64,000 nt of DNA. Source: Haliea sp. (GTDB lineage Bacteria; Pseudomonadota; Gammaproteobacteria; Pseudomonadales; Halieaceae). Location of the stretch: contig PKDD01000137.1 in assembly GCA_002862465.1 (NCBI GenBank), positions 1 through 64,000 of the forward strand, written 5' to 3'. A program made the position numbers and the translations under genes. Shown in pieces: positions 47,973 to 56,008 of the stretch. The notes below the pieces were generated by a model that was given only the letters and a program-made list of their open reading frames with translations, was not told the origin of the DNA and searched no databases. Within the stretch, counting starts at the first letter, position 1. Each line of letters opens with the position of its first letter.

Positions 47973-49421
47973 ATTCCATCACTCGCCGTCACCGCACGCG
48001 CTGAACTGACATATCGCCTACAGCAATGCCTCAGCCTAGAATGCATTATCGCGGAAGCTGAATCACAGCGTCCTTTTGAATGTGATGCCTTGACCCTTTA
48101 CTCGGAACTGCCGCTGCTAGTAGTCCTGCCAGAAACGGTTGAGCAGGTACAGCATGTATTGCGTATCTGCCATGAACTCAATGTTCCGGTGGTCGCAAGG
48201 GGCGCGGGAACGGGCCTATCTGCCGGTGCCATGCCGCACCCAGAGGGAATATTGCTCTGCCTCAGCAAACTTGATCAAATTCTAGACATCGATATCCTCG
48301 CCCGCACTGCGCGGGCTCAACCGGGCGTCAGCAACCTCTCTATTTCAGACGCCGCTGCGGAACACGGCCTATATTACGCGCCCGACCCATCTTCTCAGAT
48401 AGCCTGCACCATTGGAGGTAACGTGTCAGAAAATTCCGGCGGCGTGCACTGCCTCAAATATGGGCTAACGGTGCACAATATCCTTTCCCTTGAGGTATTG
48501 ACCGTTGAAGGGGAGAAACTCACTATTGGCAGCATGGGTCTAGACAGTCCGGGCTATGATCTAATGGCACTGCTGACCGGCTCCGAGGGCTTATTGGGTA
48601 TCATAACGGAAGTCACTGTGCGGCTTTTACCTCTGCCCGAGTTGGCGCAGGTGATAATGGCCGGCTTCAACAATGTCAGCACAGCGGGTAACGCGGTCGG
48701 CGCAATCATCGCGGAAGGCATCATACCGGCTGGACTGGAAATGATGGATCGCCTCGCGATTCAGGCCGCAGAGGACTTCGCGCAAGCAGGTTACCCTAGA
48801 GAAGCGGCGGCCATCCTACTCTGCGAAGTCGATGGCACCTCTGAGGAGGTAGCACAGCATACACAAAAGATTGCGCGTCTATTTGAGCAACACGGTGCAA
48901 CCTCTGTGACAATCTCTCGCGATGAAACCCAGCGCGCGCTGTTATGGAAGGGTCGCAAGGCGGCGTTCCCGGCGATAGGACGAATCTCGCCCGACTATTA
49001 CTGTATGGACGGCACCATTCCGCGCAGTCAGTTGTCTTTCGTGCTGAACGAAATTTATCGCCTTTCTGAGCAATATGCGTTGCCTGTCGCCAATGTTTTC
49101 CACGCGGGCGATGGTAACTTACACCCGCTAATCATGTTTGATGCCAGTGATTCAACCGCGATACATCGAGCTGAAGAGTTCGGGGCTAAAATACTCGAGT
49201 TGTCGGTCCGTGTCGGAGGCTGTATCACTGGAGAGCACGGTGTGGGTATCGAGAAACTGTCGCAGATGACTAACCAATTCACCGCTCAGGAGTTGCTGCA
49301 ACTGGAGGATATAAAACACGCCTTCGATCCGGCGCTTAATCTAAACCCCGGCAAAGGCATTCCCATTTTGAAACGCTGCCAGGAATACAGGGCGCTGCCG
49401 GCTCGACACCAACATGACTGA
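47973..49421 (+). CDS. glcD: Glycolate oxidase subunit GlcD (ATT start proposed)
   Basis: FAD subunit that oxidises glycolate to glyoxylate. The FAD domain shows VVARGAGTGLSAGAMP, YYAPDPSSQIACTIGGN and SENSGGVHCLKYGL, and the C-terminus has FHAGDGNLHPL and GEHGVGIEK. The first ordinary start in frame, TTG 48090, would cut off about 40 residues that clearly match GlcD (for example PFECDALTLY). No ATG, GTG or TTG exists between the in-frame stop at 47907 and 48090. ATT 47973, nine bases after GGAG, fits as a rare start and gives 482 residues. A sequencing or frameshift error is the alternative. It overlaps glcE by 8 bases. Confidence 0.88.
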   Translation: MPSLAVTARAELTYRLQQCLSLECIIAEAESQRPFECDALTLYSELPLLVVLPETVEQVQHVLRICHELNVPVVARGAGTGLSAGAMPHPEGILLCLSKLDQILDIDILARTARAQPGVSNLSISDAAAEHGLYYAPDPSSQIACTIGGNVSENSGGVHCLKYGLTVHNILSLEVLTVEGEKLTIGSMGLDSPGYDLMALLTGSEGLLGIITEVTVRLLPLPELAQVIMAGFNNVSTAGNAVGAIIAEGIIPAGLEMMDRLAIQAAEDFAQAGYPREAAAILLCEVDGTSEEVAQHTQKIARLFEQHGATSVTISRDETQRALLWKGRKAAFPAIGRISPDYYCMDGTIPRSQLSFVLNEIYRLSEQYALPVANVFHAGDGNLHPLIMFDASDSTAIHRAEEFGAKILELSVRVGGCITGEHGVGIEKLSQMTNQFTAQELLQLEDIKHAFDPALNLNPGKGIPILKRCQEYRALPARHQHD

Positions 49422-50499
49422 GCGACCACCTCTTCAAAATCAGGACCGCAGTGAACATATTATTAACGCGCTGCAGCAAGCACGCGATGCCCGTAATTCG
49501 GTCTATATCAAAGGTGGTGGAAGCAAGCAGCATCTGATCGGTCGCAACTGCAACGGGACTATTCTAGACATTTCTGGACACAGGGGCATTGTAGACTACC
49601 AACCTCAAGAACTGGTTATCACTGCCCGCGCCGGCACCCCGCTAGTCGATATTATTGCGGCGCTTGAAAACGAGGGTCAAAGCCTCTCTTTTGAGCCACC
49701 ACTCTTCAGTGGTATAGCGACCTTGGGTGGGACGCTCGCGTGCAACCTATCCGGACCTGCCAGGCCTTGGAGCGGTTCAATTCGAGACATGGTCCTCGGT
49801 GTACGGTTAATCAATGGCAAATGCGAACAACTCAACTTCGGAGGGAAAGTCATTAAGAATGTTGCTGGTTACGATGTGCCGAGACTGCAAGCCGGTGCGC
49901 TTGGGACCCTCGGCGTACTGTGCGAAGTCAGTTTGAAGGTGCTGCCCCGGGCGAATAAGACGCTGACCTTATGTTATGACATGTCTGCTCAAGAGGCAGT
50001 ACAGTATATGAATCAAAAAGCCGGCCAGCCTAAGCCCTTATCCGGCGCCTTCTGGCTTGACGGCAGAGTATATATGCGCCTGTCTGGTGCCACCAGCGCC
50101 GTGGACAGCACGGTGAAGCAATGGGGCGGGGAAATTTTAGCCAGCGATGAAACGTTATGGCGCCAGCTACGCGAGATGACACTGCCGTTCTTTGATGATC
50201 AGGGAGCGCTGTGGCGATTTTCGGTGCAGTCATCAGCAAAAGTCAGGCACGACTTTGGCACAACACTCATCGATTGGTGTGGCGCTCAACGTTGGGTGCA
50301 CGGTGATCATGCAGGCGAGGTACTGCAACAGGCGGCGGCTGAGGCGGGAGGCCATGTATCGTTGTTCCGCGGTGGAGATCGCAACGCAGAGGTTCGAGCG
50401 CCACTCAACAGCGTCGAGCAAGTTTTGCAACAGCGTCTCAAAAAATCCTTCGACCCGGACGGCATTCTCAACCCCGGGCGACTTTACAGTTGGCTATAG
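49414..50499 (+). CDS. glcE: Glycolate oxidase subunit GlcE
   Basis: Second FAD-binding subunit of glycolate oxidase, 361 residues. The family segments SVYIKGGGSKQHLIG, LSFEPPLFSGIATLGGTLACNLSGPARPW (over positions 91-119) and GKVIKNVAGYDVPRL are clear. Its ATG overlaps the glcD end by eight bases, consistent with translational coupling. The C-terminus ends FDPDGILNPGRLY, as usual. It works as part of the membrane-associated GlcDEF complex. Confidence 0.95.
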   Translation: MTERPPLQNQDRSEHIINALQQARDARNSVYIKGGGSKQHLIGRNCNGTILDISGHRGIVDYQPQELVITARAGTPLVDIIAALENEGQSLSFEPPLFSGIATLGGTLACNLSGPARPWSGSIRDMVLGVRLINGKCEQLNFGGKVIKNVAGYDVPRLQAGALGTLGVLCEVSLKVLPRANKTLTLCYDMSAQEAVQYMNQKAGQPKPLSGAFWLDGRVYMRLSGATSAVDSTVKQWGGEILASDETLWRQLREMTLPFFDDQGALWRFSVQSSAKVRHDFGTTLIDWCGAQRWVHGDHAGEVLQQAAAEAGGHVSLFRGGDRNAEVRAPLNSVEQVLQQRLKKSFDPDGILNPGRLYSWL

Positions 50500-50512
50500 G
50501 AGCAGATATGCC

Positions 50513-51748
50513 ATGCATGTAGAACTGCATCCTAAATTTGTAAACACCCACTCGGGCCGCCATGCCAAAGCAATCACTAGCGCATGCGTGCACTGTGGCC
50601 TCTGCCTGACGACATGCCCTACTTATCTAGATAGTCGAGATGAGAGAGACAGTCCACGTGGGCGCATTTACCTGATAAAAAATCTACTAGAAACAGGGGA
50701 AGCCAGTAGTCAGACTCAGTTGCACTTGGATCGTTGTCTCACCTGTCGTAGCTGCGAAACCACCTGCCCCTCAGGCATGCAGTACGGAGAACTTGTCGAT
50801 ATAGGTCGCGAGCTAATGGAACAGACGGCGCCTAGGCCTGTGGTACCCAAAACGCTGCGCTGGCTTTTAAGATCCATTCTCTCGCGTCCACGGTTACTGA
50901 GGACAGGTCTAGTTTTTGCGCAACGGTTAAGCCCGTTGCTACCTGCTCGCTTACGCCACAAAGTACCTCGCCGGCAAAGCCAAAAGGCACGGCCGACGCA
51001 AAAACACGCCCGCAAAATGCTGATACTCGAAGGCTGTGTTCAGGGAGCAGCAACGCCCAACACCAATGACGCAGTGTGCCGCGTACTAGACAAACTGGGC
51101 ATCTCGCTGATTGGGGCATCAAAGGCTGGCTGTTGTGGGGCAGTCAACTACCATCTGGCCGCACATGCAGACGGACTCGATAACATGCGCCGCAATATCG
51201 ATGCCTGGTGGCCCCATCTGCAAAATGGCGCTGAAGCGATTATTAGCAGTGCATCTGGCTGCGGCGCCATGCTGGTCGACTACGGGCGTCTCCTGGCTGA
51301 CGATGCTAACTATGCAGAGAAGGCGTTGCACGTTTCCCAACTCAGTCGTGATATCGGGGAAATACTGCTGGACGAGGACCTTAGCAGGCTAACAATCGAC
51401 ACGCAGGTGGGAAAAGTCGCGATTCATAATCCTTGTACCCTGCAACACGCCCTACAGCAACCCGATCTGATAGCCACGCTGCTAAAGCAGACGGGGTTTG
51501 ATATCGCCATCACCACAGAAAAGTTACTGTGTTGCGGTTCTGCCGGGACCTACTCTGTTTTGCAACCCACAATCAGTGAACGACTGCGAGAAAAGACTTT
51601 ATGCTCGCTAGAAAGCGATCAGCCCTCTATCATCGCGACCGCCAATATCGGCTGTCAACTCCACTTGGGTGCCGCGGCAGGGATACCGGTAGTACACTGG
51701 ATAGAGTTACTGGATGCTTCGTGCTCCAGCAGCCATAGGGGCAACTGA
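50513..51748 (+). CDS. glcF: Glycolate oxidase iron-sulfur subunit GlcF
   Basis: Electron-transfer subunit of glycolate oxidase. ATG 50513, with AGGAG ten bases upstream, gives 411 residues; the frame itself is open further upstream, inside glcE. Two 4Fe-4S motifs are visible, CVHCGLCLTTCP and CLTCRSCETTCP. Two CCG-type segments follow, GCCGAVNYH and LCCGSAGTYS, as in heterodisulfide-reductase-like proteins. The three genes glcD-glcE-glcF form one operon. Electrons probably pass on to quinone. Confidence 0.95.
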   Translation: MHVELHPKFVNTHSGRHAKAITSACVHCGLCLTTCPTYLDSRDERDSPRGRIYLIKNLLETGEASSQTQLHLDRCLTCRSCETTCPSGMQYGELVDIGRELMEQTAPRPVVPKTLRWLLRSILSRPRLLRTGLVFAQRLSPLLPARLRHKVPRRQSQKARPTQKHARKMLILEGCVQGAATPNTNDAVCRVLDKLGISLIGASKAGCCGAVNYHLAAHADGLDNMRRNIDAWWPHLQNGAEAIISSASGCGAMLVDYGRLLADDANYAEKALHVSQLSRDIGEILLDEDLSRLTIDTQVGKVAIHNPCTLQHALQQPDLIATLLKQTGFDIAITTEKLLCCGSAGTYSVLQPTISERLREKTLCSLESDQPSIIATANIGCQLHLGAAAGIPVVHWIELLDASCSSSHRGN

Positions 51749-51994
51749 GGTCTGATGTTGCCAGCAGCAGATTTAAACATCGGTTGTCTACGTGGCCTTG
51801 TTCACTACAAAATAATCATCGACTTGCAAGCCCGATTTTGGTTCCATTAAAACGTGCCCTGACGGCACGAACCGCTGCGTTGCGATGCCATTTGGTAAAT
51901 TTAAACTCGCAGCACATACATGAATAGCGCCTCCAGAAGTATCGCGACACCTTTCGCCACCTTCAGGAGCAAAGTCTGGATCGGAGCACACTGT

Positions 51995-52198
51995 ATGAGA
52001 AGACAAAAGCGTGATTTGAATTCGAGGGCATTTGACCGTGGTTATCAAGCCGGGGTTGGCGGGCGCAGTCTCGACTTCTGTCCGCATAGAGAGGAAGGGC
52101 AGCGGCTAAGTTGGGTGACGGGATGGCGAGAAGGTCGCAGTGACCAATGGGACGGTCTCACAGGCGTATCTGGGGTTCACAAACTACGCACCGTTTGA
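51995..52198 (+). CDS. rmf: Ribosome modulation factor
   Basis: Small basic protein that dimerises 70S ribosomes into inactive 100S particles in stationary phase. The 67-residue product matches RMF along most of its length: MRRQKRD at the start, RGYQAGVGGRS, then CPHREEGQRLSWVTGWREG with its conserved Cys-Pro and Trp-x-x-Gly-Trp-Arg. Its C-terminal tail is about 10 residues longer than the 55-residue E. coli protein. ATG 51995 is chosen because the similarity begins there, although the frame is open from 51920. It stands alone between glcF and the moxR operon. Confidence 0.9.
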   Translation: MRRQKRDLNSRAFDRGYQAGVGGRSLDFCPHREEGQRLSWVTGWREGRSDQWDGLTGVSGVHKLRTV

Positions 52199-52585
52199 CG
52201 GCCTCATCCCATTGCATTAGACACCTTGATCGTCGCTGACGCTAAAGTCAAAGATCAAGGCCCAGCACGCAGACTTCTGCGGAAAATACTTTTCTGCGAT
52301 TTTGGATTCGACTAACGATTTCCTGATTGACGACCGTGACTGGGTAGCTTGCTACGGTAGACCCTGCCGCAGAATTATTACACTGAATACGTGATGAGAT
52401 ACCTGCTGGAACTTTTTATTCATAGATCAGTCACAGACATCATATTGCTCAGTAACTGTCATGGCATGAAAAGTGGACTGGCCAGTATCTTCAGCTACAA
52501 TGCTAGTCCAGAAAACCGGTATCTCAACAGCCTTTGCGGCCAATAGCCACAGGGTAATTTTTTAACAGACCACACAGGAGCAATC
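52199..52585. other. Gap with an extended hairpin, no gene
   Basis: No coding sequence is supported in these 387 bases, which should carry the promoter of the moxR operon. A nested inverted repeat lies just after rmf: CCTTGATC (52223-52230) pairs with GATCAAGG (52252-52259), and TGAC (52236-52239) with GTCA (52246-52249). No T-tract follows, so it may be an RNA-stabilising or regulatory structure. Confidence 0.5.
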
Positions 52586-53542
52586 GTGGCGAACGCAGAC
52601 ATAAGAGCACTTGAAGACTGGCTTAGCAAGCAAATTATTGGCCAAAGCCATCTGGTTCAGCGACTGGTTATTGCCCTCCTTGCCGACGGGCACCTATTAG
52701 TCGAAGGCGCGCCTGGACTGGCAAAAACCAGAGCCATCAAATCACTCTCGCAGGGAATGGAGGGCAGCTTCCATCGCATTCAGTTTACTCCAGACCTACT
52801 GCCAGGCGATGTCACTGGAACAGAAATTTATCGGCCACAGGAGGGCGACTTTCACTTCCAGAAGGGCCCAATTTTTCATAACCTGGTATTGGCTGATGAA
52901 GTCAATCGCGCACCTGCCAAGGTTCAATCCGCTCTGCTTGAGGCGATGGCAGAACGTCAGGTAAGCGTCGGCAGTACAACATACGCATTGCCTGATCTTT
53001 TTTTGGTAATGGCGACCCAAAATCCGATCGAACAAGAAGGCACCTACCCACTGCCCGAGGCACAGCTGGACCGTTTCCTAATGCATGTCAGTGTGGGCTA
53101 TCCGGATACGGCCGCAGAAACCGAAATTCTCAGACTAACTCGTGCCGAGGCAACAACGGAGAACGACAGTGCGCCCATACCCATAACACAGGAGAGCGTC
53201 TTTGCCGCGCGCGACAAAATACTAGCACTGCATATGTCTGACGCAGTGGAACAATACATGGTGCAGTTGGTCATCGCCACGCGCTCTCCGCGTCTGTACA
53301 GCGAAGAGCTGGCGGGCTGGATTGAATACGGTGGTAGTCCTCGCGCAACCATCGCTATCGATCGCTGTGCCCGAGCACATGCCTGGCTCAAGGGCCGAGA
53401 TTTTGTCAGCCCCGACGATATTCAGGCTGTCACTGCAGATGTGCTGCGCCACAGACTCATACTGACTTTCGAAGCAGAGGCCAACGGTGTCACGCCGGAC
53501 AAAGTCATAGAGGAGCTATTGTCCATCGTTCCAGTGGGCTGA
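52586..53542 (+). CDS. MoxR-family AAA+ ATPase
   Basis: A 318-residue MoxR ATPase, thought to act as a chaperone for the VWA proteins encoded next to it. Walker A is GAPGLAKT, Walker B is LVLADEVNRAPAKVQSALLEAM (positions about 110-131) and sensor 1 is VMATQNPIEQEGTYPLPEAQ. The start is GTG 52586 with AGGAG at a good distance. It is the first gene of a six-gene operon with short gaps or overlaps. Confidence 0.95.
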   Translation: MANADIRALEDWLSKQIIGQSHLVQRLVIALLADGHLLVEGAPGLAKTRAIKSLSQGMEGSFHRIQFTPDLLPGDVTGTEIYRPQEGDFHFQKGPIFHNLVLADEVNRAPAKVQSALLEAMAERQVSVGSTTYALPDLFLVMATQNPIEQEGTYPLPEAQLDRFLMHVSVGYPDTAAETEILRLTRAEATTENDSAPIPITQESVFAARDKILALHMSDAVEQYMVQLVIATRSPRLYSEELAGWIEYGGSPRATIAIDRCARAHAWLKGRDFVSPDDIQAVTADVLRHRLILTFEAEANGVTPDKVIEELLSIVPVG

Positions 53543-53550
53543 GATCAAAC

Positions 53551-54492
53551 ATGCACCTGGCCGATATTAACGCTCCCGCTCGCGGCGCCTATGTGGAACT
53601 GAACGAGCTCATTGCCCTGCGGTTTCCCTCGAAGCAACTCAAGCTTGGACGCAAAAAACGCGCTCTAAGTAATCTCGCCGGGCCCAACAAAACCAATTTT
53701 CGAGGGCGTGGCATCGATTTTGAAGAAGTGCGACGCTACCAACCTGGCGATGACATTCGAACCATCGACTGGCGCGTCACCGCCCGAACCGGCAGCGCGC
53801 ACACAAAATTATTTCGCGAGGAACGAGAGCGGCCCGTTTTAGTCGTGGTGGACCAGCGTAGCAGTATGTTCTTCGGCTCAAGCCACTGCTTCAAGTCAGT
53901 TTTAGCAGGACAACTCGCCAGTCTGCTGGCCTGGAGCGCTCTCAATGAAGGTGATCGCGTGGGAGGGCTTGTATTCAACGATGGCGGACACCAAGAAATT
54001 CGTCCCCGCCGCAGTCGAAAAACGGTGCTCACACTGCTGTCACAGATCGCCCACTACAATCAGGCTCTACCCCAGCATTCTCCTGAGGAGCACGACAGTT
54101 TTGCGCGCATGCTCTCTAACTTGCGACGAATTGCCCGTCCCGGTACCAGCCTGTTTCTGATTAGTGATTTTCGCGGTGCCTCGCATGAACGCGCCAGAGA
54201 GCATTTGTTTGAGCTCGCCAAACACACGGAACTGACCACAATCGCCTGCTCTGACCCGCTGGAAACGGAACTCCCAAAGGCAGGCACGTACGCGGTCACT
54301 AACGGTAGCGAACGCAGCGAGCTGCGCACTGATGACCGTCGCCTGCGCTTAGCCTATAGCGACCGACTGCAGCAGCAACGAGACCTGCTCAGCAGTGATC
54401 TGCTGGGCTTGGGCGTACCCTTGCTGCAGGCGTCCACCGATCAAGCACCGTTTAGCCTGCTGCAGCAATACTACGGCGGCACGCGCCGATGA
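53551..54492 (+). CDS. DUF58 domain protein
   Basis: A 313-residue cytosolic protein with the DUF58 segment RYQPGDDIRTIDWRVTARTG, followed by a VWA-like core (VVVDQRSSMFFGS). This family is always seen beside MoxR ATPases. The start is ATG 53551, eight bases after the moxR stop, and its end overlaps the next gene by four bases (ATGA). Its biochemical role is not established. Confidence 0.93.
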   Translation: MHLADINAPARGAYVELNELIALRFPSKQLKLGRKKRALSNLAGPNKTNFRGRGIDFEEVRRYQPGDDIRTIDWRVTARTGSAHTKLFREERERPVLVVVDQRSSMFFGSSHCFKSVLAGQLASLLAWSALNEGDRVGGLVFNDGGHQEIRPRRSRKTVLTLLSQIAHYNQALPQHSPEEHDSFARMLSNLRRIARPGTSLFLISDFRGASHERAREHLFELAKHTELTTIACSDPLETELPKAGTYAVTNGSERSELRTDDRRLRLAYSDRLQQQRDLLSSDLLGLGVPLLQASTDQAPFSLLQQYYGGTRR

Positions 54493-54965
54493 ACCCACAG
54501 GACCCCTTAGCTGATTTGAACCCACTGCGGCAGCCCGAGCTGATCGGATGGTGGCCTCCTGCGCTCGGCTGGTGGCTGTTACTCCTGGCAGGGATACTGT
54601 GTGTGGCGAGTCTGGTCTATGTATTGCTCTCGCGCTATAGGCGAAACGCTTATAGGCGTCGCGCCCTTATGCAGTTGCAGAGTCTACACACGGACCACCA
54701 CGCGAGAAAAGAACACAGCCAGTACCTGAGCGAACTCAATGCGCTACTCAAAAGCGTGGCCTTGGTGGCATATCCTCGCGCCGATATAGCCGCCTCACAC
54801 GGTGAGGCCTGGCGCACATTCCTCAATACCAGCCTGCCTCAGAAGGAGTACTTTGAATCGGTGTTCGACGACGCGGTGTATCAAAAGACCTGCCCTGAGA
54901 TAGATGTGGAGCAGCTGCACAAGTCGGCACAGTGCTGGATCAAGCGTCACAAGGCGGCACTATGA
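54489..54965 (+). CDS. DUF4381 domain membrane protein
   Basis: A 158-residue protein with one N-terminal membrane segment (WWPPALGWWLLLLAGILC). A basic RYRRNAYRRRALMQLQ stretch and a helical C-terminal part follow, in the pattern of DUF4381. The start overlaps the DUF58 gene end (ATGA) and its end overlaps batA the same way. The function is unknown apart from its constant place in MoxR-BatA operons. Confidence 0.9.
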   Translation: MNPQDPLADLNPLRQPELIGWWPPALGWWLLLLAGILCVASLVYVLLSRYRRNAYRRRALMQLQSLHTDHHARKEHSQYLSELNALLKSVALVAYPRADIAASHGEAWRTFLNTSLPQKEYFESVFDDAVYQKTCPEIDVEQLHKSAQCWIKRHKAAL

Positions 54966-56008
54966 TTGAATGGACTTGGCCTTGGCTGTTACTGTTAGCG
55001 CCCCTGCCCTGGCTTGTCGGCAGAGTTGCGCCACCTGCGAGTAGCCAGCAGCCGGCTTTGCGCGCTCCCTTTTATCAGGAATGGCGACAACTCAGTGAAG
55101 CACAGGGTAGACGCGCAGTGCGCAGAGACCTTGCGCGAGCAATACTACTTTGGCTACTGTGGCTCCTACTACTCACAGCTGCAGCGCGCCCCCTGTGGAT
55201 TGGTGAAGCCATTGAACTTCCCAACAGTGGGCGTGATCTTATGATGGCGGTTGATATATCTGGGTCGATGCAAATAGAAGATATGCAAGTGGGGCAATCG
55301 CTCCAACCCCGCATGGAAGCGGTTAGACAATTGGGTGCAGATTTTATTGGGCAACGGGCAGGCGATCGCCTGGGTCTTATCTTATTTGGCACTAATGCCT
55401 ATGTGCAATCGCCACTCACCTTCGATACCGCCACTGTCAAACGTTTTCTGCTAGAGGCACAAATTGGATTTGCTGGGAAGGAGACGGCCATCGGAGACGC
55501 TATTGGCCTCGCGGTAAAACGACTAAAAGATCAACCGGCAGAAAGTCGCGTATTAGTTGTTCTTACCGATGGGCAAGATACTGCCAGCTCAGTAAAGCCG
55601 ATGGACGCAGCAAAACTCGCAGCCAGTCTCGGCATTCGAATCTACACCATAGGCATTGGAGCGGACGCGCTTAACTTACCCGGCTTGTTTGGCTCTAGTT
55701 TCGGCAGCCGTCAGGTCAATCCGTCAGCGGAGCTAGACGAGGCTGGGCTGCAAGAAATCGCGCGCCTGACGGGAGGCCAATATTTTCGCGCGCGCAATCC
55801 ACAGGAACTCGCCAGGATCTATCAATTACTTGATCAATTAGAGCCTCAAGAGCAGGCCGCCGCTACCTATCGCCCGAGACAATCTCTAGGCTACCTCCCG
55901 TTACTGGCCGCGTTGCTTGCGAGCTTTTTGTTAGCGCTACGACACGTCTGGAGTTCAACCCATTGGCCCGGTGCGCCCGCGGTGCATCGCGCGTGGAAAG
56001 AGTCATGA
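54962..56008 (+). CDS. batA: BatA-like VWA-domain membrane protein
   Basis: A 348-residue inner-membrane protein. The N-terminal helices flank a VWA domain whose metal site is DISGS, with a later LTDGQD; a C-terminal helix closes it. ATG 54962 is selected because ATGA overlaps the preceding stop; the longer frame at 54932 lies inside that gene. BatA proteins (aerotolerance operon) bind metal and probably act with MoxR. The stop overlaps the next gene (ATGA). Confidence 0.93.
   Translation: MIEWTWPWLLLLAPLPWLVGRVAPPASSQQPALRAPFYQEWRQLSEAQGRRAVRRDLARAILLWLLWLLLLTAAARPLWIGEAIELPNSGRDLMMAVDISGSMQIEDMQVGQSLQPRMEAVRQLGADFIGQRAGDRLGLILFGTNAYVQSPLTFDTATVKRFLLEAQIGFAGKETAIGDAIGLAVKRLKDQPAESRVLVVLTDGQDTASSVKPMDAAKLAASLGIRIYTIGIGADALNLPGLFGSSFGSRQVNPSAELDEAGLQEIARLTGGQYFRARNPQELARIYQLLDQLEPQEQAAATYRPRQSLGYLPLLAALLASFLLALRHVWSSTHWPGAPAVHRAWKES

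Noticed and set aside
50192..50512. 107-codon N-terminal extension of GlcF
   Set aside because: It lies inside glcE in another frame and has no homology to GlcF; the iron-sulfur protein clearly starts at 50513 behind AGGAG.
51788..52087. Minus-strand frame of 99 codons opposite rmf
   Set aside because: It overlaps the well-supported rmf gene, has no ribosome-binding site and no recognisable domain.
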